DNA of 64,000 bases from Phytobacter ursingii (GCA_901456055.1 CABDWT010000004.1:434001-498000); one strand, 5' to 3'. Counted from the stretch's first letter, positions 41,375-56,065 are shown. Notes: generated by a model from the sequence alone, not told the origin. A program made the numbers and translations.

Positions 41375-41482
41375 GCTCTTCTCCTTGTGCTGTCAGACAA
41401 GTTAAGTCTAACAAATGTATTCTCGTTTGCCATTAAGGGTAAAAATTTGCTGGAATTTTTTAACACTGATAAATCCAGGGTT

Positions 41483-41509
41483 AAATAAAAGGCGCCAGTT
41501 GCGGCGCCC
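41483..41509 (-). terminator. intrinsic terminator downstream of trkA
   Basis: On the minus strand GGGCGCC-GCAACT-GGCGCC is followed by TTTTATTTA, six bases after the trkA stop, ending the def-fmt-rsmB-trkA unit. Confidence 0.88.
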
Positions 41510-41514
41510 GATAA

Positions 41515-42891
41515 TTAGAGGAAGAAAGGGCTGGGCTGAAACAGGCGCTCAACATCGGTAATATATTTTTTGTCGGTAAGAAACATGATGACGTGGTCAC
41601 CTTGTTCGATGCGTAAGTTGTCGTTAGCGATCATGACATCATTGCCGCGTACGACAGCGCCGATAATTGTACCAGGCGGTAATTTAATCTCATCGATGAC
41701 ACGCCCGACGACGCGCGATGTACTCTCATCACCGTGCGCCACAGCCTCTATCGCCTCAGCCACTCCGCGGCGCAGCGATGACACACCCACGATATCTGCT
41801 TTACGCACATGACTCAGCAGCGCAGAAATAGTAGCCTGCTGTGGTGAAATCGCAATATCGATCACGCTTCCCTGTACCAGATCGACGTAGGCGCGTCGTT
41901 GAATTAGCACCATGACTTTCTTGGCGCCCATTCGCTTGGCCAGCATGGCAGACATGATATTCGCTTCATCATCATTTGTGACGGCTATGAAGAGATCCAT
42001 TTGATCAATATGTTCTTCTGCCAACAGTTCCTGATCGGATGCATCACCATAAAACACAATGGTGTTTTGTAGTTTTTCTGCCAGTTCCGCCGCGCGCTGC
42101 TGATCGCGCTCGATCAATTTGACGCTGTAATCTTTTTCCAGACGCATTGCCAGCCCAGCGCCGATATTACCGCCGCCAACAAGCATGATGCGTTTATAAG
42201 GTTTTTCAAGACGCTGTAACTCGCTCATTACAGCACGAATATGCTGAGACGCGGCGATGAAAAAGACTTCATCACCGGCTTCGACAATCGTTGAACCCTG
42301 CGGACGAATTGGACGGTCATGGCGGAAGATGGCGGCGACGCGGGTATCAATATGCGGCATATGCTCGCGCATCGTTGATAGCGCATTTCCTACCAGAGGT
42401 CCGCCGTAATAAGCTTTTACGACGGCGAGGCTGACTTTCCCTTCGGCAAAATTCACGACCTGCAGTGCCCCTGGGTATTCAATCAATCGATAAAGACTAT
42501 CGATGACCAGTTGCTCGGGGGCAATGAGGTGGTCGATAGGCACCGCTTCGGAATGGAACAACTTGTCTGCATCTCGGACGTAATCCGGGGAGCGGATGCG
42601 AGCAATACGATTTGGCGTATTAAACAGTGAATAGGCCACCTGGCAGGCAACCATATTTGTTTCGTCCGAACTGGTTACCGCAACCAGCATGTCTGCGTCG
42701 TCTGCACCGGCTTCACGCAGCACGCGTGGATGTGAACCATGTCCCTGGACAACGCGTAAATCAAATTTGTCCTGCAGACTACGCAGACGATCGCCATTAG
42801 TATCCACGACGGTGATGTCATTATTTTCACCGACCAGGTTTTCCGCCAGCGTACCGCCGACTTGTCCCGCGCCCAGTATTATGATTTTCAT
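41515..42891 (-). CDS. trkA: Trk potassium uptake regulatory protein TrkA
   Basis: A 458-residue peripheral protein that gates the TrkH/TrkG K+ channels. It consists of two RCK units, each with a nucleotide-binding Rossmann domain: [15 protein letters not shown] at the N-terminus and [15 protein letters not shown] near residue 237. It lies 22 bases downstream of rsmB in the same orientation. Confidence 0.98.
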   Translation of the reverse strand: MKIIILGAGQVGGTLAENLVGENNDITVVDTNGDRLRSLQDKFDLRVVQGHGSHPRVLREAGADDADMLVAVTSSDETNMVACQVAYSLFNTPNRIARIRSPDYVRDADKLFHSEAVPIDHLIAPEQLVIDSLYRLIEYPGALQVVNFAEGKVSLAVVKAYYGGPLVGNALSTMREHMPHIDTRVAAIFRHDRPIRPQGSTIVEAGDEVFFIAASQHIRAVMSELQRLEKPYKRIMLVGGGNIGAGLAMRLEKDYSVKLIERDQQRAAELAEKLQNTIVFYGDASDQELLAEEHIDQMDLFIAVTNDDEANIMSAMLAKRMGAKKVMVLIQRRAYVDLVQGSVIDIAISPQQATISALLSHVRKADIVGVSSLRRGVAEAIEAVAHGDESTSRVVGRVIDEIKLPPGTIIGAVVRGNDVMIANDNLRIEQGDHVIMFLTDKKYITDVERLFQPSPFFL

Positions 42892-42913
42892 CAGCTGCGA
42901 CCCGTTATCCTAC

Positions 42914-44203
42914 TCATTGTTTGGAAAGCTTAGCGTAAAAGAAACCGTCGCCCTCTTCGGCCCCTGGCAGATTCTGTTGCCCTGGCCGTTCTGGCGTTCC
43001 CGTCACGCTTAAGCGAGCATCAGACGTGCGTGAAAGGAATGCGGCAATTTGCTGGCTGTTCTCTTCCGGCAAAACGGAGCACGTGGCATAAACCAGCGTA
43101 CCGCCTGGTCTGAGATGTGGCCAGACAGCATCAAGGATCTCAGCCTGTAATTGCACAAGTTCGCTGATGTCACGATCCCGACGCAACCATTTGATATCCG
43201 GATGGCGGCGAATTACACCCGTTGCCGAGCAGGGCGCATCCAGCAAAATACGGTCGAATTTCTCATCACCGCACCATTGCGCAGGGTGACGACCATCGCC
43301 TTGCTTCACTTCAGCCTTCATTCCCAGGCGTTTAAGATTGTCATAGACGCGGGAAAGCCGTTGCTCATCAATGTCGACAGCCAGAACATTGGCTTGCGGA
43401 GCAGCTTCAAGAATATGCGTGGTTTTACCGCCAGGTGCAGCACACAAATCCAGGATACGTTCACCATTTTGCGGTTCAAGGAAGGTGATACATCCCTGGG
43501 CGGATGCATCTTGTACGGTGACCCAGCCCTCATCAAACCCTGGTAATGCGCTAACAGGAACCGCGGAGGCCATGCGTATGGCATCGGGATAGCCCGGATG
43601 AGGGAATCCTTCCATTCCGCTTTCAGCCAGCAGAGCCAGCCAGGCATCACGAGAGTGGTGGTTACGATTCACGCGCAACCACATCGGTGGACGCAGATTA
43701 TTGGCTTCTACTATATGTTGCCACTGTTGCGGATACGCTTTTTGCAGGCGTTTTAGCAACCAGGTCGGGTGCAGGAAGCGTTGTTCGCTCTGTTCAAACT
43801 CAGCCTGTAAAACGTCTTGCTGGCGCTGGAACTGACGCAGGACACCATTAATTAATCCCTTAAGTTGCGGGCGCTTGATAGCAACGGCACCTTCTACGGT
43901 CTCGGCCAGCGCAGCGTGAGCCGGAATACGGGTATGCAGCAACTGGTACAGGCCAATCATAATCAGGTAATGCACAGTACGCTGTTTACCCGTCATCGGG
44001 CGGGACATCAGTTTGTTGATGAGCCAGTCCAGTTGCGGCAGTGTTCGCAGGGCACCAAAGCAGAGTTCCTGCAGCAATGATTTGTCTTTATCAGAGACTT
44101 TATGCTGGAGCGCCGGCAGAACATTACTCAGGGACTGCCCTTGTTCAACGACCTGTTCGATGGCCTGTGCCGCCATGCTGCGTAAATTAATATTTTTTTT
44201 CAT
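42914..44203 (-). CDS. rsmB: 16S rRNA m5C967 methyltransferase RsmB
   Basis: A 429-residue enzyme with an N-terminal NusB-like RNA-binding domain and a C-terminal SAM-dependent methyltransferase. SAM-binding [15 protein letters not shown] and the two catalytic cysteines in LDAPCSATG and [11 protein letters not shown] are present. I chose [10 protein letters not shown] at 44203 because it matches E. coli length; the open frame to 44230 would add nine residues overlapping the upstream hairpin. Confidence 0.96.
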   Translation of the reverse strand: MKKNINLRSMAAQAIEQVVEQGQSLSNVLPALQHKVSDKDKSLLQELCFGALRTLPQLDWLINKLMSRPMTGKQRTVHYLIMIGLYQLLHTRIPAHAALAETVEGAVAIKRPQLKGLINGVLRQFQRQQDVLQAEFEQSEQRFLHPTWLLKRLQKAYPQQWQHIVEANNLRPPMWLRVNRNHHSRDAWLALLAESGMEGFPHPGYPDAIRMASAVPVSALPGFDEGWVTVQDASAQGCITFLEPQNGERILDLCAAPGGKTTHILEAAPQANVLAVDIDEQRLSRVYDNLKRLGMKAEVKQGDGRHPAQWCGDEKFDRILLDAPCSATGVIRRHPDIKWLRRDRDISELVQLQAEILDAVWPHLRPGGTLVYATCSVLPEENSQQIAAFLSRTSDARLSVTGTPERPGQQNLPGAEEGDGFFYAKLSKQ

Positions 44204-44210
44204 AGCCACG

Positions 44211-44240
44211 AAAATAAAAACGCCCGGCAATACCGGGCTT
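44211..44240 (-). terminator. terminator-like hairpin between fmt and rsmB
   Basis: On the minus strand AAGCCCGG-TATTG-CCGGGCG is followed by TTTTTATTTT. It lies 12-41 bases after the fmt stop and only 8 bases before the rsmB start. It looks like an internal terminator or attenuator that would lower rsmB-trkA expression relative to def-fmt. Confidence 0.7.
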
Positions 44241-44251
44241 AAAGATAATTG

Positions 44252-45199
44252 TCAGACCAGGCGATTACCCGGCGTAAACCACTCCCGCCGGGAGTTTAGG
44301 AGATCCTGAGTGTTCATCGCTTTTTTACCGGCGGGTTGGAGCGATTCAAGATTCAAAATGCCCTCAGCCGTGGCAACCTGAATGCCTTGCTTATTGGCTT
44401 CAATAATGGTGCCGGGTTCGGCTTTAGCCTGGGTGTTTATCACCGATGCCTTCCAGACCTTAACCGGCTGGTCATCAATGACGAAATAGCTCATTGGCCA
44501 TGGATTGAAGGCACGAATACAACGTTCCAGTTGCGCCGCAGGCAAAGACCAGTCAAGAAGCGCTTCTTCTTTACTGAGTTTTTCTGCATAGGTAACCTGC
44601 TCTTCGTCCTGCACCTCGGGTGTTGCCGTACCGGTTGCAATGTGCGTAAGCGTTGCGAGTAAACCCTGTGGACCAAGCTGTGCCAGCTTATCGTAAAGTG
44701 TCGCACTGGTGTCTTCGGCAGTAATCGGGCAGGAGAGCTTATAAAGCATATCACCCGTGTCCAGCCCGACATCCATTTGCATGATGGTGACGCCAGTTTC
44801 CCTGTCACCCGCCCAAAGGGCGCGTTGGATCGGCGCTGCACCACGCCAGCGTGGGAGCAAAGAGCCGTGTACGTTCAGGCAACCGAGACGAGGCATCTCC
44901 AGAACGGCTTTTGGCAAGATGAGGCCATAGGCGACAACCACCATGATATCGGCCTGCAAATCGGCAACGAGTTGTTGATTTTCCTGTGGACGAAGAGACA
45001 CTGGCTGAAATACCGGAATCCCTTTCTCTTCAGCCAGCACTTTGACCGGGCTCGGCATCAATTTTTTGCCGCGTCCGGCAGGACGATCAGGCTGAGTGAA
45101 TACGCCAACGATCTGATGCTCAGAAGAGAGCAGCGCGTTGAGGTGACGCGCTGCAAAATCAGGTGTGCCGGCAAATATAATGCGTAGTGAATCTGACAC
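44252..45199 (-). CDS. fmt: methionyl-tRNA formyltransferase
   Basis: A 315-residue enzyme that formylates initiator Met-tRNA using 10-formyl-tetrahydrofolate. The catalytic [20 protein letters not shown] region and the C-terminal tRNA-binding OB-like domain are complete. It follows def by 14 bases, coupling formylation and deformylation. Confidence 0.98.
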   Translation of the reverse strand: MSDSLRIIFAGTPDFAARHLNALLSSEHQIVGVFTQPDRPAGRGKKLMPSPVKVLAEEKGIPVFQPVSLRPQENQQLVADLQADIMVVVAYGLILPKAVLEMPRLGCLNVHGSLLPRWRGAAPIQRALWAGDRETGVTIMQMDVGLDTGDMLYKLSCPITAEDTSATLYDKLAQLGPQGLLATLTHIATGTATPEVQDEEQVTYAEKLSKEEALLDWSLPAAQLERCIRAFNPWPMSYFVIDDQPVKVWKASVINTQAKAEPGTIIEANKQGIQVATAEGILNLESLQPAGKKAMNTQDLLNSRREWFTPGNRLV

Positions 45200-45213
45200 G
45201 TGGATTCTTATCC

Positions 45214-45723
45214 TTAAGCTCGCGCTTTCATGCGATCAAGTTTTTCAACTTTCTGACGAATACGTTGTTGCTTGAGCGGCGACAGATAATCGATAAACAA
45301 TTTACCGACCAAATGATCCATCTCATGCTGGATACAAATCGCCAACAGACCATCTGCTTCCAGCTCGTAGGTTTGGCCTTCACGGTTCAGCGCACGGATT
45401 TTCACTTTTTCGGCACGCGGAACAAGCGCTCGTTGCTCTGGAATAGAGAGGCAACCCTCTTCAATTCCCGTCTCGCCGCTTTTTTCCAGCAGTTCTGGGT
45501 TAATTAACACCAGTTGCTCATCGCGATTTTCAGAGACATCAATAACGATAATGCGTTGATGAATATCCACCTGGGTTGCAGCCAGACCAATACCTTCTTC
45601 CGCATACATCGTTTCAAACATATCGTCGACGATACGCTGAATTTCTGCATTAACTTCTTTTACCGGCGCGGCGACTTTGCGAAGACGCTCGTCCGGAATA
45701 TGTAACACTTGCAAAACTGCCAT
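45214..45723 (-). CDS. def: peptide deformylase
   Basis: A 169-residue iron metalloprotease that removes the N-formyl group from nascent chains. All three motifs are present: GIGLAATQV (45-52), EGCLS with Cys91, and HEMDH with His133, Glu134 and His137. It heads the def-fmt-rsmB-trkA operon, divergent from dprA. Confidence 0.98.
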   Translation of the reverse strand: MAVLQVLHIPDERLRKVAAPVKEVNAEIQRIVDDMFETMYAEEGIGLAATQVDIHQRIIVIDVSENRDEQLVLINPELLEKSGETGIEEGCLSIPEQRALVPRAEKVKIRALNREGQTYELEADGLLAICIQHEMDHLVGKLFIDYLSPLKQQRIRQKVEKLDRMKARA

Positions 45724-45850
45724 AAATATCCAGAGTCGTGTTCAGGAGTAAGAAAGATTATCCCTTCTATTCTAGACAAATCCCCCTCTGATTGACAGCA
45801 TCGGTGACCAATCGCAAGGATTGGGCGAGCTATTTATGGCAGGGACGCAG

Positions 45851-46975
45851 ATGACTTCTACAGAAATATGGTTGCGCCTGATATATACAGGCGATTTGTT
45901 CGGTGAGGGGATGCTCAGCGCGGCGCAAAATCTGGCAAACAGTGCCGTGATTGATGTTGAGACGTTAACCGCAAGTGGCTTAACGGCAAAACAGGCCAGA
46001 CGGTTTCTGGCAATGAGTTCACATGAAATCGAAGAGAGTCTGCTGTGGCTTGAGCAGCCGCAGCATCATCTTATTCTCGCCTGCGAGCAGCAATATCCTC
46101 AACAATTACGGGCGATTGCAGATTACCCGGGAGCGCTTTTTATTAAAGGGGAGCCAGATGCGCTGGTGAACCAGCAGCTTGCTGTAGTCGGTAGCCGGGC
46201 ACATTCATGGTACGGCGAACGCTGGGGTACACTGTTTTGTGAGGCGCTGGCGCGAAGCGGTTTAACGATTACCAGTGGGCTGGCGCTTGGAATTGACAGT
46301 GTCGCACATCGCGCAGCACTTAACGCGCAGGGTAAAACCATTGGTGTACTGGGGCATGGCCTTTTTACCGTTTATCCACGACGCCATGTCTCCCTTGCCG
46401 CCGATATCATCGCCAATGGCGGGGCGCTCGTCTCCGAATTTTCCCTCAAGACCACGCCTTATCCAGGCAATTTCCCTCGGCGTAATCGCATTATCAGTGG
46501 GCTTAGTCGTGGGGTGCTGGTTATCGAGGCTGCTTTACGCAGCGGTTCATTAGTCACTGCACGCTGTGCGGCGGAGCAAGGGCGTGACGTTTTTGCACTC
46601 CCCGGCCCGGTTGGAAACCCCGGTAGCGAAGGGCCGCATTGGTTGATACAGCAGGGCGCGCTTCTGGTTATCTCGCCAGAAGAGATCCTGGAAAATTTAC
46701 AATACGGGCTACATTGGTTGCCTTCGGGTAACGAAAATTCAATTTATTCTCCAGATCAAGAAGAGGTGGCATTGCCATTTCCCGAGCTCCTGGCTAACGT
46801 AGGAGATGAGGTAACACCTGTTGACGTCGTCGCTGAACGTGCCGGCCAACCTGTGCCAGTAACTGTGGCTCAGCTACTTGAACTGGAGTTAGCAGGGTGG
46901 ATCGCAGCTGTACCCGGCGGCTATGTCCGATTAAGGAGGGCAAGCCATGTTCGACGTACTAATGTATTTGTTTGA
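45851..46975 (+). CDS. dprA: DNA processing protein DprA (Smf)
   Basis: A 374-residue DprA with an N-terminal SAM-like domain, a central Rossmann-like fold ([48 protein letters not shown]) and a C-terminal winged-helix domain. In competent bacteria it loads RecA on incoming single-stranded DNA; its role in enterics is less clear. I prefer MTSTEIWLR at 45851, which matches E. coli length; the frame opens at 45821. It overlaps smg by 29 bases. Confidence 0.92.
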   Translation: MTSTEIWLRLIYTGDLFGEGMLSAAQNLANSAVIDVETLTASGLTAKQARRFLAMSSHEIEESLLWLEQPQHHLILACEQQYPQQLRAIADYPGALFIKGEPDALVNQQLAVVGSRAHSWYGERWGTLFCEALARSGLTITSGLALGIDSVAHRAALNAQGKTIGVLGHGLFTVYPRRHVSLAADIIANGGALVSEFSLKTTPYPGNFPRRNRIISGLSRGVLVIEAALRSGSLVTARCAAEQGRDVFALPGPVGNPGSEGPHWLIQQGALLVISPEEILENLQYGLHWLPSGNENSIYSPDQEEVALPFPELLANVGDEVTPVDVVAERAGQPVPVTVAQLLELELAGWIAAVPGGYVRLRRASHVRRTNVFV

Positions 46976-47420
46976 GACTTACATCCATAACGAAGCTGAA
47001 ATGCGGGTGGATCAGGACAAACTGGAACGGGACCTTACCGACGCTGGTTTTGATCGTGAAGATATCTACAACGCGCTTCTGTGGCTTGAAAAGCTGGCTG
47101 ATTATCAGGAAGGCCTCGCCGAACCGATGCAGCTCGCTTCTGACCCGCTCTCCGTGCGTATTTATACGCCAGAAGAGTGTGAACGGCTGGATGCCAGTTG
47201 CCGGGGATTTTTACTATTCCTGGAGCAGATTCAGGTGCTAAACCTCGAAACACGTGAGATGGTGATTGAACGAGTGCTGGCGCTGGATACGGCAGAATTC
47301 GAACTGGAGGACCTGAAATGGGTCATTCTGATGGTTCTGTTTAACATCCCAGGATGCGAAAACGCTTACCAGCAAATGGAAGAATTACTCTTTGAAGTGA
47401 ATGAAGGTATGCTGCATTAA
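46947..47420 (+). CDS. smg: Smg family protein
   Basis: A 157-residue DUF494 protein, acidic and leucine-rich, with the conserved start [18 protein letters not shown]. Its function is not known. It overlaps the end of dprA by 29 bases, as in E. coli, so expression depends on dprA translation. Confidence 0.95.
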   Translation: MFDVLMYLFETYIHNEAEMRVDQDKLERDLTDAGFDREDIYNALLWLEKLADYQEGLAEPMQLASDPLSVRIYTPEECERLDASCRGFLLFLEQIQVLNLETREMVIERVLALDTAEFELEDLKWVILMVLFNIPGCENAYQQMEELLFEVNEGMLH

Positions 47421-47446
47421 TCATTTTTGCAGCTTCCAGAGTCCTT

Positions 47447-48004
47447 ATGGCCAAATCAGCACTGTTTACGGTGCGTAACAACGAGCCCTGCCCACAGTGC
47501 GGGGCTGAACTCGTTATTCGTTCCGGCAAGCATGGTCCGTTTCTCGGATGTTCTCACTATCCGGAATGCGATTATGTCCGTCCGCTGAAAAGTCAGGCGG
47601 ATGGCCACGTCGTCAAAATTCTGGAAGGACAAGACTGCCCCATTTGTGGTGCCGTACTGGTATTGCGACAGGGGCGGTTCGGGATGTTTATTGGCTGCAG
47701 CCACTATCCTGAGTGTGAACATACCGAGCAAATAGACAAACCCGACGACACTGCGATCACTTGTCCTCAGTGTCAGACCGGGCACTTGATCCAACGGCGG
47801 TCGCGATTTGGCAAAACCTTCCATTCCTGCGATCGTTACCCCGATTGTCAGTTCGTCATCAATTTCAAACCCGTGGCAGGGGAGTGCCCAACATGCCACT
47901 ACCCGCTACTGATCGAGAAAAAAACGGCGCAAGGCACCCGATGTTTCTGCGCCAGTAAACAATGTGGAAAGCCGGTAACGGCGGAACAGACCTGTGAAGA
48001 ATAA
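47447..48004 (+). CDS. yrdD: topoisomerase-type zinc-finger protein YrdD
   Basis: A 185-residue protein of three or four tandem C4 zinc fingers like the C-terminal part of DNA topoisomerase I ([69 protein letters not shown]). There is no topoisomerase catalytic domain. It probably binds nucleic acid. It overlaps tsaC by 11 bases. Confidence 0.95.
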   Translation: MAKSALFTVRNNEPCPQCGAELVIRSGKHGPFLGCSHYPECDYVRPLKSQADGHVVKILEGQDCPICGAVLVLRQGRFGMFIGCSHYPECEHTEQIDKPDDTAITCPQCQTGHLIQRRSRFGKTFHSCDRYPDCQFVINFKPVAGECPTCHYPLLIEKKTAQGTRCFCASKQCGKPVTAEQTCEE

Positions 48005-48566
48005 CCTGCATTTGGATCCCATCGCTGCTGCGGTGGCGGCCCTGAAAAATAAAGATGTCATCGCCTATCCCACAGAGGCAGTTTTCGGTGTTGGGTGTGA
48101 CCCGGACAGCGAGATTGCTGTAAATCGTCTGCTTGAGTTGAAACAGCGCCCGATCGAGAAAGGACTTATCCTCATTGCCGCCAGCTTCGAGCAGTTAAAA
48201 CCCTATATAGACGACAGCATGCTGAGCGAGGCCCAGCGGCAGGCCGTTTTCGCCTGTTGGCCAGGACCTGTAACATTCGTATTTCCTGCCAAAGCTACCA
48301 CGCCGCGCTGGCTGACCGGGCGTTTTGATTCTCTGGCAGTGCGCGTTACCGATCACCCGCTGGTGATTGCGTTATGCGAAGCGTATGGCAAACCGCTGGT
48401 ATCAACCAGTGCAAACTTGACCGGTTTACCTCCTTGCCGAACGGATGACGAAGTACGCCAGCAATTTGGTGCCGATTTCCCTGTCGTGGAAGGGAAAACG
48501 GGTGGCCGCCAGAATCCTTCTGAAATTCGCGACGCCCTCACCGGCGAACTATTCCGTCAAGGTTAA
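47994..48566 (+). CDS. tsaC: threonylcarbamoyl-AMP synthase TsaC (YrdC/RimN)
   Basis: A 190-residue Sua5/YciO/YrdC enzyme. It makes threonylcarbamoyl-AMP from threonine, bicarbonate and ATP for the t6A37 modification of ANN-decoding tRNAs. Motifs [15 protein letters not shown] and [12 protein letters not shown] are present. The start codon is GTG at 47994, inside the end of yrdD. Confidence 0.97.
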   Translation: MKNNLHLDPIAAAVAALKNKDVIAYPTEAVFGVGCDPDSEIAVNRLLELKQRPIEKGLILIAASFEQLKPYIDDSMLSEAQRQAVFACWPGPVTFVFPAKATTPRWLTGRFDSLAVRVTDHPLVIALCEAYGKPLVSTSANLTGLPPCRTDDEVRQQFGADFPVVEGKTGGRQNPSEIRDALTGELFRQG

Positions 48567-48570
48567 CGCT

Positions 48571-49389
48571 ATGGAATCCTACGCTGTATTTGGTAATCCA
48601 ATCGCACATAGCAAATCGCCGTTCATCCACGCGCAATTTGCAGCCCAATTAAAGATTGAGCATCCTTATGGCCGCGTACTGGCGCCAATGGATGCTTTCA
48701 TCAATACGCTTGAGGCTTTCTTCGTTGCGGGGGGGAAAGGTGCCAATATCACTGTGCCTTTTAAAGAGGAAGCGTTCAGTCGGGCAGACGAACTCACCGA
48801 ACGTGCTGCGCTTGCGGGTGCGGTAAACACGTTAAAGCGTCTTGAAGATGGGCGTTTGCTGGGTGACAACACTGACGGAATTGGGTTGTTAAGCGATCTG
48901 GAACGCTTGTCATTTATTCGGCCCGGATTTCGCATCCTACTGATTGGTGCGGGTGGCGCCGCACGAGGCGTACTGCTCCCACTGCTTTCGCTGGATTGTG
49001 CAGTGACAATAACAAACCGGACGTTGGCTCGCGCACAAGAACTGGCAACGCTTTTTGCTCACACCGGCAGCGTGAATGCGCTTGCGTTATCCGATCTGGC
49101 AGGCCATGAATTCGACCTCATTATTAATGCCACCTCCAGCGGTATCGATGGAGGAGTACCTGAACTTCCTGAGTCTCTCATTCATGCAGAGCTTTATTGC
49201 TACGATATGTTTTATCAAAAAGGCAGCACGCCTTTCCTGGTATGGTGTCAGCAGAATGGGGCGCAGCGATGTGCCGATGGTTTGGGGATGCTGGTGGGGC
49301 AAGCGGCGCATTCGGTGCTGCTATGGCATGGTGTATTGCCAGATATAGAATCTGTTATTAAACAGCTCCAGAGGGAACTGGCGGAATGA
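48571..49389 (+). CDS. aroE: shikimate dehydrogenase
   Basis: A 272-residue NADP-dependent enzyme that reduces 3-dehydroshikimate to shikimate in aromatic amino acid synthesis. Catalytic Lys65 (ITVPFKEEA) and Asp102 (GDNTDG) are present, with the NADP loop [11 protein letters not shown] and NRT phosphate-binding motif. The ATG at 48571 is four bases after tsaC; it overlaps yrdB by four bases. Confidence 0.98.
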   Translation: MESYAVFGNPIAHSKSPFIHAQFAAQLKIEHPYGRVLAPMDAFINTLEAFFVAGGKGANITVPFKEEAFSRADELTERAALAGAVNTLKRLEDGRLLGDNTDGIGLLSDLERLSFIRPGFRILLIGAGGAARGVLLPLLSLDCAVTITNRTLARAQELATLFAHTGSVNALALSDLAGHEFDLIINATSSGIDGGVPELPESLIHAELYCYDMFYQKGSTPFLVWCQQNGAQRCADGLGMLVGQAAHSVLLWHGVLPDIESVIKQLQRELAE

Positions 49390-49643
49390 ACCAGTCTATT
49401 CAGTTTCCCGACAGGGAGGAATGGAATGACATACAGCAGGCGATTTTTTTTCCTGCACTGGTGAACGGCTTGCAACTTACCTGCATTATGCGTGCTGAGA
49501 TTCTGGCGGATCGTTTTGGGGGCGATTCGCCAGCGCTGTGGCTGGCGTTGTTCCGGGAAAACCGCTGGGATCTGGAAGACGAGGCCGAACAGTTGATCCG
49601 TGAGCAGCAAGAAGATGAGCTGGGTTATATCTGGTTATCCTGA
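49386..49643 (+). CDS. yrdB: small conserved protein YrdB (DUF1488)
   Basis: An 85-residue acidic protein starting [15 protein letters not shown], with no recognised catalytic motif. Function unknown. It is the last gene of the dprA-smg-yrdD-tsaC-aroE-yrdB unit and its 3' end overlaps the convergent yrdA by 19 bases. Confidence 0.94.
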   Translation: MNQSIQFPDREEWNDIQQAIFFPALVNGLQLTCIMRAEILADRFGGDSPALWLALFRENRWDLEDEAEQLIREQQEDELGYIWLS

Positions 49644-50173
49644 GCCAGATACTCATCTTTCCATTTCACGTAGTTGTTCGCCGAGTATTTTAACCCAGCG
49701 ATCTCTTCTTCTTTTAGCGGGCGGATCTGTTTCACTGGACTTCCAAGGTAAAGGTAACCGCTCTCGAGGCGTTTATTTTGCGGAACCAGGCTGCCTGCGC
49801 CAATCATCACATCATCCTCGATAACCGCGCCATCTAACAAAATGGACCCCATGCCGACCAGAACGCGATTGCCGATAATACAGCCATGCAGCATGACCTT
49901 ATGTCCCACCGTCACATCTTCGCCAATGATCAGCGGATTACCTTGGGGGTTATAAGAAGATTTATGCGTAACGTGTAATACGCTACCGTCCTGGATATTA
50001 CTGCGCGCTCCTATCTCCACATAATTAACATCACCGCGGATAGCGACCAGCGGCCAGATACCGACGTCATCAGCAATACGGACATCGCCGATCACAACGC
50101 TGGTGGCATCGACCATGACCCTTTCACCGACTTGAGGATACAAATTTCTATAAGGACGTAGAACTGCGGACAT
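49625..50173 (-). CDS. yrdA: gamma-carbonic anhydrase-like protein YrdA
   Basis: A 182-residue left-handed beta-helix protein with hexapeptide repeats (IGDVRIADDVGIWPLVAIRG, IGARSNIQDG, IGNRVLVGMGSILLDG). The metal ligands fit the gamma-carbonic anhydrase pattern with histidines in LHVTH and VGHKVMLHG, but enzyme activity is unproven. The start MSAVLRPYRN at 50173 matches E. coli; an upstream ATG at 50218 would add 15 residues. Confidence 0.94.
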   Translation of the reverse strand: MSAVLRPYRNLYPQVGERVMVDATSVVIGDVRIADDVGIWPLVAIRGDVNYVEIGARSNIQDGSVLHVTHKSSYNPQGNPLIIGEDVTVGHKVMLHGCIIGNRVLVGMGSILLDGAVIEDDVMIGAGSLVPQNKRLESGYLYLGSPVKQIRPLKEEEIAGLKYSANNYVKWKDEYLAQDNQI

Positions 50174-50326
50174 AGCTACCTCATCAAAAACAGGTTGTGA
50201 AGAAGACTTTGGTGGCAATAACGTCCTTCTGCAAGCCTTTTACTTGTCATAATTCGAACAGATCGTACGGGATCTCAGCGAAAAGGGCGAAAAAACAACA
50301 ATCAGTAAAAAAGATCGAAAAAACGC

Positions 50327-50354
50327 TTGTGCAAAAAAATGGGATCCCTATAAT
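50327..50354 (+). promoter_or_regulatory. rrn P1 promoter
   Basis: TTGTGC (50327-50332), 16 bases, TATAAT (50349-50354), followed by the G+C-rich discriminator GCGCCTCC that gives ppGpp and initiating-nucleotide control. Confidence 0.88.
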
Positions 50355-50433
50355 GCGCCTCCGTTGAGACGACAATGTGAAACACTTCACGAGATGGTCG
50401 GAACAACGAAGAGAAAAATCCTGAAATAACGGG

Positions 50434-50461
50434 TTGACTCTGAAAGAGGAAAGCGTAATAT
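50434..50461 (+). promoter_or_regulatory. rrn P2 promoter
   Basis: TTGACT (50434-50439), 16 bases, TAATAT (50456-50461), about 107 bases downstream of P1, the usual P1-P2 spacing. Confidence 0.85.
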
Positions 50462-50645
50462 ACGCCACCTCGCAACGGTGAGCGAAAGCCGCGTTGCACT
50501 GCTCTTTAACAATTTATCAGACAATCTGTGTGGGCACTCAAAGTGACATGGATTCTTAATGTCTTCGGACAATAAATGAATACCAAGTCTCTGGAGTGAA
50601 CACGTAATTCATTACGAAGTTTAATTCTAAGAGCATCAAACTTTT

Positions 50646-52187
<1,542 letters not shown>

Positions 52188-52271
52188 CCTTAAAGAACCT
52201 GCCTTTGCAGTGCTCACACAGATTGTCTGATGAAAAGTGAATAGCAAGGCGTCTTGCGAAGCAGACTTTGT

Positions 52272-52347
52272 GTCCCCTTCGTCTAGAGGCCCAGGACACC
52301 GCCCTTTCACGGCGGTAACAGGGGTTCGAATCCCCTAGGGGACGCCA
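52272..52347 (+). tRNA. tRNA-Glu (anticodon UUC) in the 16S-23S spacer
   Basis: A 76-base tRNA with encoded CCA. The anticodon loop CCCTTTCAC contains TTC. The T arm GGGGTTCGAATCCCC pairs perfectly. It is the only tRNA in this spacer; E. coli K-12 rrnD has tRNA-Ile and tRNA-Ala there. Confidence 0.98.
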
Positions 52348-52566
52348 CTTGCTGGTTGTGTGAGTGAAAGTCGCCTGCCTTACTATCTCAAAACTGACTC
52401 ACGAGTCATGTTTGAGATATTTGCTCTTTAAAAATCTGGATCAAGCTGAAAATTGAAACGACACACAGTGTCTGTTCTCCGTAATAAGAACAGATGACGG
52501 TGTGTTCGAGTCTCTCAAATTTTTACAGCGCGAGGATGAATCGAAAGAAACATCTTCGGGTTGTGA
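52348..52566 (+). promoter_or_regulatory. 16S-23S spacer after tRNA-Glu, with boxA
   Basis: A 219-base spacer that holds the antitermination box TGCTCTTTAAAA (52422-52433) and the 5' strand of the 23S processing stem. No further tRNA is present. Confidence 0.75.
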
Positions 52567-55468
<2,902 letters not shown>

Positions 55469-55655
55469 ACAACGCCGAAGATGTTTTGGCGGATTGAGAG
55501 AAGATTTTCAGCTTAGATTCAGAGTCCGAAGGATTTTGCGCTGAGACAAGGCGGCCAGCGAAGGAAAGGAAGGAGCATACTGAGGTATGTGACTGACTTT
55601 ACGAGAGCAGCCAACGCAGTATCAGCACAAAAGACACAGGACAGAGCACAGAATT
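55469..55655 (+). other. extended 23S-5S spacer
   Basis: A 187-base spacer, about twice the E. coli size (about 92). The first 55 bases resemble the E. coli spacer; the rest does not. I see no tRNA or ORF with support in it. It must include the RNase III and RNase E processing sites. Confidence 0.7.
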
Positions 55656-55775
55656 TGCCTGGCGGCTTTAGCGCGGTGGTCCCACCTGACCCCATGCCGA
55701 ACTCAGAAGTGAAACGCCGTAGCGCCGATGGTAGTGTGGGGTCTCCCCATGTGAGAGTAGGGAACTGCCAGGCAT
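55656..55775 (+). rRNA. 5S ribosomal RNA, first copy
   Basis: A 120-base 5S gene with terminal helix TGCCTGGCGG paired to CTGCCAGGCA. It is followed 12 bases later by tRNA-Thr. Confidence 0.98.
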
Positions 55776-55787
55776 CAAATTAAGCGT

Positions 55788-55863
55788 GCTGATATGGCTC
55801 AGTTGGTAGAGCGCACCCTTGGTAAGGGTGAGGTCCCCAGTTCGACTCTGGGTATCAGCACCA
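55788..55863 (+). tRNA. thrV: tRNA-Thr (anticodon GGU)
   Basis: A 76-base tRNA with encoded CCA and anticodon GGT in the loop CTTGGTAAG. Position between two 5S genes matches thrV of the E. coli rrnD operon. The T stem CCCAG/CTGGG differs from E. coli thrV but pairs well. Confidence 0.97.
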
Positions 55864-55898
55864 GTTTTAAGGTTAAAGTTCGGCGCTTAGAAAGAATT

Positions 55899-56018
55899 TG
55901 TCTGGCGGCTTTAGCGCGGTGGTCCCACCTGACCCCATGCCGAACTCAGAAGTGAAACGCCGTAGCGCCGATGGTAGTGTGGGGTCTCCCCATGTGAGAG
56001 TAGGGAACTGCCAGACAT
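55899..56018 (+). rRNA. 5S ribosomal RNA, second copy
   Basis: A 120-base copy identical to the first except for two bases in helix I: TGTCTGG pairs with CCAGACA in place of TGCCTGG with CCAGGCA. This corresponds to rrfF in E. coli. Confidence 0.98.
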
Positions 56019-56026
56019 CAATTAAG

Positions 56027-56065
56027 ACAAAAGGCTCAGTCGAAAGACTGGGCCTTTTGTTTTTG
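56027..56065 (+). terminator. rRNA operon terminator
   Basis: ACAAAAGGCTCAGTC-GAAA-GACTGGGCCTTTTGT followed by TTTTT: a 15-bp stem with a GAAA tetraloop, the typical rrn T1-type terminator. Confidence 0.96.

Larger units (their letters stand above)
50174..50645 (+). promoter_or_regulatory. rRNA operon promoter and leader region
   Basis: The gap between yrdA and 16S rRNA contains an A+T-rich UP-element-like tract (about 50280-50325), tandem promoters P1 and P2 and the leader antitermination box TGCTCTTTAACA (boxA, 50500-50511). The leader just before 16S supplies the 5' half of the processing stem. Confidence 0.85.

Noticed and set aside
55589-55783. Short protein-like frames through both 5S genes (GFSAVVPPDPMPNSEV...)
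   Set aside because: These are translated 5S rRNA, a common false gene; both copies give the same peptide because the rRNA is duplicated.
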